From an uncultured Eubacteriales bacterium (GTDB taxonomy: Bacteria > Bacillota > Clostridia > Saccharofermentanales > Fastidiosipilaceae), in the NCBI GenBank assembly GCA_902373515.1, contig CABKML010000009.1, positions 1-60,433 on the forward strand: a DNA stretch of 60,433 bases. The letters run 5' to 3'. The notes under the pieces were generated by a model. That model was not told where the DNA came from and did not search any database. It saw only the letters and a program-made list of their open reading frames with translations. Below are positions 1-7,320 of this stretch, one piece after another. Position numbers and translations under genes: made by a program. The stretch's first letter is position 1. The number at the start of each line of letters is the position of its first letter.

Positions 1-40
1 AGATTACTATAATAATAAAAGAATTCAGGCAAAAACAAAA

Positions 41-74
41 TGGATGCCTCCTGTAAAGTACAGGATAGCATCCA
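41..74 (-). terminator. strong hairpin, terminator-like on the minus strand
   Basis: TGGATGC and CCTGTA pair with TACAGG and GCATCCA around an AAG loop, with one small bulge. Read on the minus strand the stem is followed by a T-rich stretch (TTTTGTTTTTG), as in an intrinsic terminator. No protein gene ends into it on that strand within the window, so it could end a small RNA from the region upstream of the LytTR gene, or be an isolated structure. On the plus strand no U-tract follows. Confidence 0.4.
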
Positions 75-176
75 CGTGTTGAGCTTAATTAGCTAATGAA
101 TGTGTCCAGGATTCTGGGTACATATCACGTCAATTGATGGTCGGGGTCTTTTTTGTAGGCGGCGGCGAGGCAATTT

Positions 177-208
177 TTACCACTTAGCTGCCGATAATTA
201 CCACTTAG
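177..208 (+). promoter_or_regulatory. direct-repeat operator, probable LytTR binding site
   Basis: The 11-bp sequence TTACCACTTAG occurs exactly at 177-187 and 198-208, a 21-bp period (two helical turns). LytTR-domain regulators typically bind pairs of short direct repeats spaced about two turns apart. The pair lies directly upstream of the LytTR gene starting at 281, so autoregulation is the natural inference. A TAGATAAAAT stretch overlaps or follows the second copy and could hold the -10 element. Confidence 0.6.
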
Positions 209-280
209 ATAAAATGTGTGGAAATAGGGCTTGCAGCTTTTGTACAATGTGTTTGTGAAATGCAGCAGGGAGGTGAGATG

Positions 281-739
281 ATGCAAATTGAGGTTAAGAT
301 AGATCCGGACTGTCAAACACCCAAAATTGTAATTGTGGTTGATAAAATTTCGGATGAAGTTAACCGAATTATGGCTAAGCTGGATACGGCGGTGAAAGCG
401 CAAGTAATTGCCGGTTTTCGGGAAGATGAGGTGGCGGTGTTGGATCCTGCCGATATTTATCAAATTTTTACTCAAGCGGGTAAGGTATATGCGGCAACTG
501 ACGCGGGCAATTTCTGCTTACGTCTACGCTTGTACGAAGTGGAAGAAATGCTTAATAATCAGGCGTTTGCCAGAATTTCCAACACGGATATTATCAATTT
601 GAAGAAAGTAAAGTGTTTTGATTTCAGCTTTACCGGAACGATTTATGTTAAGTTGACCAATGGCCGGGAGACTTATGTTTCCCGCCGGTATGTCGGAAAA
701 ATCAAGGATTTATTAGGAATAGGAGGAAATAAAAAATGA
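281..739 (+). CDS. LytTR-domain transcriptional regulator
   Basis: A small protein of about 152 residues ending in a LytTR DNA-binding domain (roughly residues 55-150), with the family pattern of a beta-strand core, 'F.GTIYVKLTNGRE' and a terminal 'VSRRYVGKIKDLLGI'. It has no receiver domain, so it is the stand-alone LytTR type. The start is taken at 281, or the adjacent ATG at 278, because GGGAGG at 268-273 gives proper spacing; the upstream ATG at 218 lacks a site. Its stop overlaps the next start (ATGA), so it is translationally coupled to a DUF3021-like membrane protein. In streptococci such pairs consist of a DNA-binding activator and a membrane inhibitor; applying that here is inference. 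A 21-bp-period direct repeat lies upstream. Confidence 0.85.
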   Translation: MQIEVKIDPDCQTPKIVIVVDKISDEVNRIMAKLDTAVKAQVIAGFREDEVAVLDPADIYQIFTQAGKVYAATDAGNFCLRLRLYEVEEMLNNQAFARISNTDIINLKKVKCFDFSFTGTIYVKLTNGRETYVSRRYVGKIKDLLGIGGNKK

Positions 740-1188
740 AAAAAGAGTTGTTGCAATTGGCAGGGAAAGGCGTGATTGACGGTGTTTTTATCGGCTGTGT
801 AATTAGTCTGATTGTTTCTCTTTTGATCGGAGACGGTTCGTACTACGCTGTGCACCCGCAGCTGATTGAGCGGATGGGCGGAGAGATGAATGCGGTACTT
901 GTGCAAACTTTTTTGTGTGCGCTTCTCGGACTGCTTTTTTCCGTGGGCTCAATTATTTGGCGGATTGAGAAGTGGAATCTTCTGCAACAAACTGCCGTTT
1001 ATTTTGCTCTTGGCTGCATTGTGATGTTCCCGATTGCGTACTTTTTGGGATGGATGCAAGCTTCTATAAGCGGCGTGCTGTTGTTTATGGGCAGCTTTGT
1101 TTTGGTTTTTGTGCTTGTCTGGTTGGTTAATTATTGGATTTATAGAGCGAAGGTTAAAGAGTTGAACAAGCTTGTTAAGGAACGCTGA
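736..1188 (+). CDS. DUF3021-like membrane partner of LytTR regulator
   Basis: A 150-residue hydrophobic protein with four predicted membrane segments (about residues 15-35, 52-72, 80-105 and 112-135) and a basic C-terminal tail rich in Lys. Size, topology and position directly behind a LytTR gene match the DUF3021 family. AGGAGG at 721-726 and a 4-bp overlap with the preceding stop indicate coupled translation. By analogy with LytTR/membrane-protein pairs it probably restrains the regulator, but no signal is apparent from sequence. A hairpin terminator follows at 1227. Confidence 0.75.
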   Translation: MKKELLQLAGKGVIDGVFIGCVISLIVSLLIGDGSYYAVHPQLIERMGGEMNAVLVQTFLCALLGLLFSVGSIIWRIEKWNLLQQTAVYFALGCIVMFPIAYFLGWMQASISGVLLFMGSFVLVFVLVWLVNYWIYRAKVKELNKLVKER

Positions 1189-1226
1189 GCAGCAGGACAA
1201 AAATCGACAGTTGTTTTGAGCTTTCG

Positions 1227-1262
1227 GCCGGATGTCGTCGGGTGACGGGATCCGGCTTTTGC
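1227..1262 (+). terminator. intrinsic terminator after the LytTR operon
   Basis: GCCGGAT at 1227-1233 pairs with ATCCGGC at 1250-1256, with an inner GTC/GAC pairing, followed by TTTT. It separates the LytTR pair from the XRE gene. Confidence 0.75.
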
Positions 1263-1298
1263 TGTTAAAAGTAAGGGGGCAGATAGATCTCCGGGCTG

Positions 1299-1355
1299 TT
1301 GACACTGAAATTCCTTTTTGGTACTATAAATGTAACACGGTACTATAAATGTAAC
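1299..1355 (+). promoter_or_regulatory. promoter with duplicated 17-bp -10 region
   Basis: TTGACA at 1299-1304 is followed after 17 bp by TACTAT at 1322-1327, a strong sigma-70-type promoter. The sequence GGTACTATAAATGTAAC covering the -10 is repeated exactly at 1320-1336 and 1339-1355 (19-bp period). The second copy carries another possible -10 and may be an operator for the XRE regulator encoded at 1433. The untranslated leader to 1433 is about 100 nt; it is GC-rich around 1365-1405 and I see no other element there. Confidence 0.65.
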
Positions 1356-1432
1356 CAAAATACCGGGCGCGTTACCGCTCGGCACAGCACGGCGCAGAGC
1401 GGCGAAAGAGAGCTGAAAACAGGAGGGATTCC

Positions 1433-1648
1433 ATGGCTGAATTGGAAGTGGACAATAAGATATGCGAATATAGGAAGGCTCTAGGCTTGTCACAACACAA
1501 ATTGGCCCGAGCTGTCGGCTTGAAACGGCGCTCCATTATGGCTTATGAAAATAAGACGATCAGCCCCACGGTGGAGACGGCATACAAAATTTGCCAAGTT
1601 TTAGGACGGGATTTCAAAGAAGTTTTTCTATTTAAGGAGGAAAAATAA
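1433..1648 (+). CDS. small XRE-family helix-turn-helix regulator
   Basis: A 71-residue protein that is essentially only a Cro/C1-type helix-turn-helix (about residues 9-62). The recognition segment shows 'LSQHKLARAVGLKRRSIMAYE', followed by 'TAYKICQVLG' typical of the family. ATG 1433 is chosen because AGGAGGG lies at 1421-1427 with normal spacing. It is one base from the next gene at 1650, so the two form an operon under the promoter at 1299. The repeated sequence at 1320-1355 is a plausible autoregulatory operator. Such one-domain regulators often accompany a small membrane or metabolic partner; the partner here is of unknown function. Confidence 0.85.
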   Translation: MAELEVDNKICEYRKALGLSQHKLARAVGLKRRSIMAYENKTISPTVETAYKICQVLGRDFKEVFLFKEEK

Positions 1649-1649
1649 A

Positions 1650-2087
1650 ATGGGGAAATTATTCACTAAAAGCTCGGATGTCTGCAATATGGTCCGGGAA
1701 AAATTCGGTACAACAGACAACTATCTTGTGGCAGTTAAACGTAATAGCGTGGCCAAGGACTTGCTGGAATGGTGGTTATTATCAAGTTTGCTCTATGCGA
1801 TAGACAGCGGCAGAACGTTTGTTCTCTATTTCGATGATAAAGGAATATACGAGAAAGAATTGAGCTTTACGGATAATGCCCCCTTTTTGTTGATTCCCTG
1901 GCGGGAAGTCTATGACTTTAATTTTGAGGATAAAGGTAATAAAGTGAATATCAACGTCAATCATTTGGGGAAGACTTATTCTTATGAAATTACATTTAAT
2001 AATTATTTACTTCGAGGAAATCGGGAGCGTTTGCAGCAACTGATTGCGCATAATTTCCGACGTACGGGCGGGAACAACTTGAATTAA
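1650..2087 (+). CDS. hypothetical protein, partner of the XRE regulator
   Basis: A 145-residue protein I cannot assign. It has a short hydrophobic stretch (about residues 38-55), alternating polar and hydrophobic strands through the middle ('VLYFDDKGIYEKELSF', 'KVNINVNHLGKTYSYEI') and a helical C-terminus ('NRERLQQLIAHNF'). This strand-strand-helix pattern resembles small bacterial PH-like domains, but that is a guess from shape. It starts one base after the XRE stop, with an AAGGAGG site inside the end of that gene, so the two are co-translated. A role in the same response as the XRE regulator is inferred from coupling only. Confidence 0.7.
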   Translation: MGKLFTKSSDVCNMVREKFGTTDNYLVAVKRNSVAKDLLEWWLLSSLLYAIDSGRTFVLYFDDKGIYEKELSFTDNAPFLLIPWREVYDFNFEDKGNKVNINVNHLGKTYSYEITFNNYLLRGNRERLQQLIAHNFRRTGGNNLN

Positions 2088-2129
2088 AGGGCATTCCAAG
2101 TTGTAAAGAAGTGAAAAAGAGGTAGAGAT

Positions 2130-2720
2130 GTGGCGAGAAACTACACGAAAGAGCTGATCGTGCAAGAGCTGATCAAACTCTTAAATCAAAGAAGCTTACA
2201 TAATGTAACGGTAACGGAACTGGCGAAATGCTGCAATATAGAAAGAAAAACTTTTTACTATCATTACGAAAATCTCTTTCAGGTCATAAAGGAGATTTTT
2301 GCGGCGGAACTGGAAAAAGTCATCGCCGAGTTCAATGAAACTTTGTCCTGGGAAGAAAGTTTTATTTCGGCAGCTAAATTTATTCTGGATAATAAAACTT
2401 GCGTCAAACATCTTTACGAATCGGACTACAAGCTCGACTTGGAAAATTATATTTTTTCTCTTGCCGGCGAAGTTATGCGTCTGTATGTCGGACGAATTGC
2501 CCGCTCCACCGCGGCACAGGCGGCGGATATAAACTTGATAGCTTATTTTTATCAATGCGCTTTAAGCAGTGCTTTAATCCAATGGATGGCCGGCGATATG
2601 CAGACTGACCCGAAAGTTATCACGCGCAGAATCGGGAAATTGATGGACGGCAACATTTTGTTGTCGCTGAAACGCAGCGAGAAGTTGGAAGAATTTACCC
2701 AAAGTTGCACAATTGAGTAA
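2130..2720 (+). CDS. TetR/AcrR-family transcriptional regulator
   Basis: A 196-residue protein with an N-terminal TetR helix-turn-helix (about residues 5-50, 'VTVTELAKCCNIERKTFYYHYENLFQVI') and an all-helical ligand domain. The start is GTG 2130, preceded by AGAGGT; the nearby ATG at 2128 is in another frame. The C-terminal part resembles the TetR_C group found in DhaS-like regulators, though this is only a loose similarity. It precedes the oleate hydratase gene by 96 bp in the same direction, and TetR regulators next to fatty-acid genes commonly sense acyl ligands. Control of the hydratase is therefore likely but unproven; I found no clear palindromic operator in the gap. Confidence 0.85.
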   Translation: MARNYTKELIVQELIKLLNQRSLHNVTVTELAKCCNIERKTFYYHYENLFQVIKEIFAAELEKVIAEFNETLSWEESFISAAKFILDNKTCVKHLYESDYKLDLENYIFSLAGEVMRLYVGRIARSTAAQAADINLIAYFYQCALSSALIQWMAGDMQTDPKVITRRIGKLMDGNILLSLKRSEKLEEFTQSCTIE

Positions 2721-2816
2721 ATTTGACGCAATCGGCTGCTTTTGGTAGAGGTTATTAGCGGCAGCAGGTGATTTAATGTACTTGGAAGAAGTTTTAGGCT
2801 TATTCAGGAGGACATT

Positions 2817-4610
2817 ATGATACTGCAAACTTATGATAAAAGATTGAAGCTGACAAACGGTGATTTGCAAAGATTGGTTAAAGCCAGAAAACCGCAAGGA
2901 ATTGAAAATAAGCGGGCATATCTGGTAGGAACGGGTATTGCGGCGCTGACGGCAGCCTGTTTCCTGATTCGAGATGCACATATGGCCGGTAATAAGATTA
3001 CCTTTTTGGAGCAGCTGGACATATCAGGCGGTTCGCTTGACGGTCGGTGTCTGGGCACAAGAGGCTATGTGGCCAGAGGCGGTCGGGAAACCGGCGAGCA
3101 TTTTGAATGCTTGTGGGATATTTGGAGCTCGATTCCCAGTGCGGAAGACCCGGAAATGAGTATTTTGGATTCTTATTATTATACGAATTATGATGATCCT
3201 AATTACAGTAATTGCCGGATTACGCAGCAGCAGGGCAAACGCTATGATGACGGCAAGTTCAATCTGACACAGGAGCAGGTGCGGGAGATTGTCAAACTTT
3301 GTATAACTCAGGATGAATATCTGGAAGGCAAAACGATTGCTGATGTTTTTTCTGACGGCCTTTTACATTCCGATTTTTGGACTTATTGGCGCACGATGTT
3401 CGCTTTTGAAAATTGGCATTCGGCGTTGGAGATGAAACTGTATCTGAACCGTTTTATTCATCACGTCGGCGGCTTGACCAATTTATCGGCGCTGCGCTTT
3501 ACCCGCTATGACCAATATAATTCAATTGTGAAACCGATGGTGAAGTACCTGGAAAATCACGGTTGTAAATTTCAATACAATACTAAAGTGACGGATGTCG
3601 ACTTTAAATTTGCGGGAAATAAGAAGGTTGCCTGCAAAATTATAGCCGAGGATAATTACGGCAACGATAAGTCGATTCCTTTGACGGAAAATGATTTACT
3701 GTTTATTACTAACGGTTCAATGACGGAAAATTCCAGCTACGGCGATGACCATACCCCGGCCCGGCTGAACAGCGAGCAAGGCGGCTGCTGGGAAATGTGG
3801 AAAAATATTGCGAAAAAGTCCGATGATTTCGGGCATCCGGAAGTTTTCTGCTCCGATGTGGAGAAAAGCAACTGGGAATCTTGCACGATTACTTGTCATA
3901 CTGACGCCGTGCCGAAATACATTGAAAAAATAACGAAGCGAAGTCCTTACGGCGGTAAGGTGGTTACAGGCGGCATAGTGACTTGTGTCGATTCTGCCTG
4001 GCTTATGTCGTGGACGATAAACCGTCAGGGGCAGTATCCGGAGCAGCCGAAAAATGATGTGGCTGTCTGGGTGTACGGCTTGTTTTCCAATGTTGAGGGT
4101 GACTATGTTAAAAAGAAAATGCGTGATTGTACCGGCAAGGAGATTACCGCCGAGTGGTTGTATCATATTGGGGTGCCGGTAGATAAAATTGCCGAACTTG
4201 CAGAAAGTTGTACGGCAGTTCCCGTTATGATGCCTTATATTACGGCGCAATTTATGCCCAGAAAATTCGGTGATCGACCTTTTGTCGTACCGCATGGGGC
4301 GGTTAATTTCGCTTTTATCGGGCAGTTTGCCGAAACTTTGGATAAGCCGGGGAGAGACACTGTATTTACGACGGAATATTCCGGTAGAACGGCGATGGAA
4401 GCGGTTTATGTACTTTGCGGGGTGGAGAAAGCTGTCCCGGAAGTTTTCGCTTCCCGCTACGATTTAAGATATCTGTTGAATGCGACAGTGGCGTTGCTGG
4501 ACGGGCAAAAACCGAAGCTGCCGCTTAATCCCTTGGCCAAATTGAAGCTTGCACGGATGATTAAGGGTACGGATGTTGAAGAAATGCTGCGAGAGTTTAA
4601 GATAATTTAA
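2817..4610 (+). CDS. ohyA: oleate hydratase (MCRA family)
   Basis: FAD-dependent fatty-acid hydratase (myosin-cross-reactive antigen family) that adds water to the cis-9 double bond of oleic or linoleic acid to give 10-hydroxy acids. The protein has 597 residues, the usual length. A Rossmann motif GTGIAAL lies at about residues 38-44, followed by the family's glycine- and arginine-rich 'RGGRETGEHFECLWD' FAD-loop segment near residues 88-102. The conserved 'DHTPAR' and 'FIGQFAE' regions are also visible. ATG 2817 has CAGGAGGA just upstream. It is preceded by a TetR regulator and followed by a strong terminator, so it is probably a single-gene unit. In gut and skin bacteria this enzyme detoxifies unsaturated fatty acids. 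Confidence 0.95.
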   Translation: MILQTYDKRLKLTNGDLQRLVKARKPQGIENKRAYLVGTGIAALTAACFLIRDAHMAGNKITFLEQLDISGGSLDGRCLGTRGYVARGGRETGEHFECLWDIWSSIPSAEDPEMSILDSYYYTNYDDPNYSNCRITQQQGKRYDDGKFNLTQEQVREIVKLCITQDEYLEGKTIADVFSDGLLHSDFWTYWRTMFAFENWHSALEMKLYLNRFIHHVGGLTNLSALRFTRYDQYNSIVKPMVKYLENHGCKFQYNTKVTDVDFKFAGNKKVACKIIAEDNYGNDKSIPLTENDLLFITNGSMTENSSYGDDHTPARLNSEQGGCWEMWKNIAKKSDDFGHPEVFCSDVEKSNWESCTITCHTDAVPKYIEKITKRSPYGGKVVTGGIVTCVDSAWLMSWTINRQGQYPEQPKNDVAVWVYGLFSNVEGDYVKKKMRDCTGKEITAEWLYHIGVPVDKIAELAESCTAVPVMMPYITAQFMPRKFGDRPFVVPHGAVNFAFIGQFAETLDKPGRDTVFTTEYSGRTAMEAVYVLCGVEKAVPEVFASRYDLRYLLNATVALLDGQKPKLPLNPLAKLKLARMIKGTDVEEMLREFKII

Positions 4611-4625
4611 ATTGCTTACAGTAGC

Positions 4626-4656
4626 GGGGACGGGCCGAAAGCTCGTCCCCTTTTTT
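4626..4656 (+). terminator. intrinsic terminator after oleate hydratase
   Basis: GGGGACGGGC at 4626-4635 pairs with GCTCGTCCCC at 4641-4650 (one mismatch) around a short loop, followed by six T. It lies between convergent genes; there is no matching U-tract for the minus strand. Confidence 0.85.
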
Positions 4657-4723
4657 GCGATAATTGCCGCCGCGACTTGGTGAAGCGCCCCACGGCTTTT
4701 AGGCACAATTTGTTAAATTCCGC

Positions 4724-6121
4724 TTACTTATTAAAAAGACCGACAGCTTGTAAAAATAAGATGCACATAACTACGGGTGTGACAAAACGAATCATAAAGG
4801 CGTAAACATGTTTGCGTGCCATTTTGCAGCCGTTGTGGCAGAATTCTTCCGCTATCCACTGATAACCGACGATGCTGCCGATTAAAATTGAGGACAGGAG
4901 AGCGATGAAAGGCATTAATAATGAGTTGCTTATATAGTCCATTAAGTCGAGCAATTGGCCGATGCTGCCGTTCGGCAGAGGAATATCGACATAAAACAGG
5001 CTGTAACCGAGCGCAATAATTACAGAAGCGGGGAAATAAAAGGCGCTCACACCGATACAGGTGCGCTTGCGGGAGGTATGCAGTAATTCCATAAAGTTGG
5101 CAACTATTGTTTCCAGGACGGAAATACAGCTTGTCAAGGCGGCAAAGGCGGCCATGATAAAGAAAGCCGGTGCGACGAGCAAGCCGATTTTTCCCATCGA
5201 GGCGAAAACCTGCGGCAAGGCGACGAAAATTAGGGAGGGACCGGATTGCATGCCGTCCATGCCCTTAAATACATATATAGCCGGGATAATCATTAAGCCG
5301 GCAAGAAGCGCTACGGCAGTATCGAACCATTCGATTTGCGCAATGGATTTATTTAAGTTGACATCTTTTTTGACATAAGAGCCGTAGGTAATCATGATGC
5401 CCATGGAGACGCTCAGTGAGAAGAATAGTTGGCTCATTGCATCCAATAAAATCTGTAAGAAACGTTTCGGATTAAGCTGCCTTAAGTCCGGCTTTATGTA
5501 AAAAAACAGCCCCTGTATACCGCTTCTGACTGTACCGTCGCTGTCGCTTCTTTTTAAAGTTAGGGAGTAAAGAGCAATAGCGATAACGATGAAAAGCAGG
5601 AGGGGCATAACGATTTTGGAACAACGTTCAATACCGCTTTCGACCCCTTTATAAACGATAAAAACGGTCAAAGCCAGGAAAATTATGCTGTAAGTTGCCG
5701 ACGAGGCGGGATTGCTGATGAAATGCGGGAAAAAGTCTGCTTCGGCACAGGCTGCGCCTTCGTTAGTGCAATATGCAGCGACATAGCGTAAAATCCAACC
5801 GCCGATTACGGCGTAATAAGTCATGATAATTAAGGGGACGATAAAGGTCAGAATCCCTAAAAAATTCCATTTCGGATGGAGCAGGCGATAAGCGCGCAGG
5901 GAGTTTTTTTGTGTTTTACGACCGATGGCAATGTCCGAGGCTAAAAGGGTATAGCCGAAAGTAAAGACCAAAATGAGGTAGATGATTAAGAAAAGTCCGC
6001 CACCGTCTTTGGCCGCCAGGTATGGGAAACGCCAGATGTTACCGACGCCGACGGCCGATCCGGCAGCTGCCAGGACGAAGCCTAATTGGGAAGAAAATGT
6101 TCCTGCTGTTTTTTTGCTCAT
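4724..6121 (-). CDS. NSS-family sodium-dependent amino-acid symporter
   Basis: A 465-residue multi-pass membrane protein of the neurotransmitter:sodium symporter (SNF) family. The first membrane helix carries the diagnostic unwound motif 'GSAVGVGNIWRFPYLAAKDGGG', which forms Na+ and substrate contacts. The length suits the bacterial 11-helix subgroup that carries hydrophobic or aromatic amino acids (TnaT- and MhsT-like); the substrate cannot be read from sequence. Start 6121 is preferred over longer alternatives because GAGG stands 9 bases upstream and translation then begins 'MSKKTAG', as in relatives. It is divergent from a LysR gene, with a likely LysR site at 6173-6187, so expression is probably LysR-controlled. 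Confidence 0.92.
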   Translation of the reverse strand: MSKKTAGTFSSQLGFVLAAAGSAVGVGNIWRFPYLAAKDGGGLFLIIYLILVFTFGYTLLASDIAIGRKTQKNSLRAYRLLHPKWNFLGILTFIVPLIIMTYYAVIGGWILRYVAAYCTNEGAACAEADFFPHFISNPASSATYSIIFLALTVFIVYKGVESGIERCSKIVMPLLLFIVIAIALYSLTLKRSDSDGTVRSGIQGLFFYIKPDLRQLNPKRFLQILLDAMSQLFFSLSVSMGIMITYGSYVKKDVNLNKSIAQIEWFDTAVALLAGLMIIPAIYVFKGMDGMQSGPSLIFVALPQVFASMGKIGLLVAPAFFIMAAFAALTSCISVLETIVANFMELLHTSRKRTCIGVSAFYFPASVIIALGYSLFYVDIPLPNGSIGQLLDLMDYISNSLLMPFIALLSSILIGSIVGYQWIAEEFCHNGCKMARKHVYAFMIRFVTPVVMCILFLQAVGLFNK

Positions 6122-6152
6122 GCTTTTTAACCTCGTTTGCGTAATGGCTTTC

Positions 6153-6187
6153 ATTATATAGAGAAACAAGATATTCTAATAGAGAAT
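6153..6187 (-). promoter_or_regulatory. promoter of the symporter gene with candidate LysR box
   Basis: On the minus strand TATAAT lies at 6158-6153, while the expected -35 position (about 6181-6176) is poor. That poor -35 overlaps the dyad ATTCT-N5-AGAAT at 6173-6187, which contains a T-N11-A core (6174 to 6186) as in LysR-type sites. A weak -35 overlapped by a regulator dyad fits activation by the divergent LysR protein. The layout is seen; the function is inferred. Confidence 0.5.
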
Positions 6188-6241
6188 GTTTTTCATAGTA
6201 ACAAGTACAAATGGTAATGGATAGGAAGGTGGAGGAGATAG

Positions 6242-7120
6242 GTGAAAATTAATAAAAATCGTTATGAAATTTTGTTGCAGGTGGCAGCTTGCGGTAATAT
6301 TTCGCAGGCGGCATTCCGCTTGAATTATACGCAATCGGGGGTCAGTCATGTGATAGCCGGCTTGGAAAAAGAATTGAATATTCAGTTCTTTATTCGCGGC
6401 AAAAACGGGGTGCGGCTGACGGATAAGGGCAAACGTCTTTTGCCTTATATACAGGATCTGGTTAACCGGGAGAATAATTTACAGCATGCCGTTTATGAAA
6501 TGAACAATTCTTTGAAAGGTGTTTTGCGCATCGGCAGCTTTTCCAGTGCCTCGGCCTTCTGGTTGCCGGAGATAATTAAATATTTTCAGGAACGTTATCC
6601 GGAAGTGGAAATTGAGATTTTGGACGGTAATTATACGGAAATTATTGAGTGGATTAACAAGGGCCAGGTTGATTGCGGTTTTCTGTCGGCTCTTGTGGCG
6701 GATGATTTACAGTTTTATCCGTTGAAAGAGGATCCGATTTACGCGGTGGTGGCGAAAGAGCATCCGTTGGCCGGCGCGAAAGAAGTGGAGCTGGCGCAGG
6801 CTTTGGCTTATCCGCTGATCAGTGAGACTCCCGGCTGTGACAGTGATATTCAGGCGTTGCTTTTGCAATCCGGCATTTCGCCGAATGTTTGTTACAGTTT
6901 TCGGGATGATGCGATTATTTTTGCTTTTGTGGAGGCGAATTTGGGGATCACAATTTCACAGGAACTGGTGCTTAATGCTTTTAATGCTTTCGGCAGCAAG
7001 CTATGCGCCGTGCCTCTTACAGGTGCGCCCAAAAGGGTAATCGGTCTGGCGCGGAAAGCGACGATGAATTCGCTGCTGTGTGATGTTTTTCTCGATTATA
7101 TGCAAAAGCGACGTGACTGA
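6242..7120 (+). CDS. LysR-type transcriptional regulator
   Basis: A 292-residue protein with an N-terminal winged helix-turn-helix (about residues 3-62, 'AACGNISQAAFRLNYTQSGVSHVIAGLEKELNIQFFIR') and a C-terminal periplasmic-binding-like effector domain (about residues 88-290). The start is GTG 6242, with GGAGGAG upstream. It is transcribed divergently from the NSS symporter across a 120-bp gap containing a T-N11-A dyad, the classical arrangement of a LysR regulator and its target. The effector may be the amino acid carried by the symporter. No terminator is obvious after it. Confidence 0.92.
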   Translation: MKINKNRYEILLQVAACGNISQAAFRLNYTQSGVSHVIAGLEKELNIQFFIRGKNGVRLTDKGKRLLPYIQDLVNRENNLQHAVYEMNNSLKGVLRIGSFSSASAFWLPEIIKYFQERYPEVEIEILDGNYTEIIEWINKGQVDCGFLSALVADDLQFYPLKEDPIYAVVAKEHPLAGAKEVELAQALAYPLISETPGCDSDIQALLLQSGISPNVCYSFRDDAIIFAFVEANLGITISQELVLNAFNAFGSKLCAVPLTGAPKRVIGLARKATMNSLLCDVFLDYMQKRRD

Positions 7121-7175
7121 GCGAGGGGGGCGGTGCTTTAAGATTGCTTTTATTCATAAGTTTGTGAAAAAGGTG

Positions 7176-7204
7176 TTGCATACACAAAAACATTGCGCTA
7201 TAAT
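7176..7204 (+). promoter_or_regulatory. promoter of the internalin-like gene
   Basis: TTGCAT at 7176-7181 and a perfect TATAAT at 7199-7204 are separated by 17 bp. Transcription would begin near 7212, leaving a leader of about 110 nt before ATG 7321, in which I see only the GGAGGAG ribosome site. Confidence 0.8.
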
Positions 7205-7320
7205 TGCCGACAAAAAACAGAAAAGTATAGAGCGTATTTGACTGAATTGAGAATAAATGTAATTTTTTCCCGTTTTGCCGCAACACTTTATGAACTTTCT
7301 GCTGTGTTGGAGGAGTAGCT

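Noticed and set aside
218..280. 20-codon N-terminal extension of the LytTR protein
   Set aside because: It overlaps the region just after the direct-repeat operator and lacks a ribosome site; the GGGAGG site supports the start at 278 or 281.
3717..4295. 192-residue open frame on the minus strand within oleate hydratase
   Set aside because: It is entirely antisense to a clear gene, with no ribosome site and no recognisable protein pattern.
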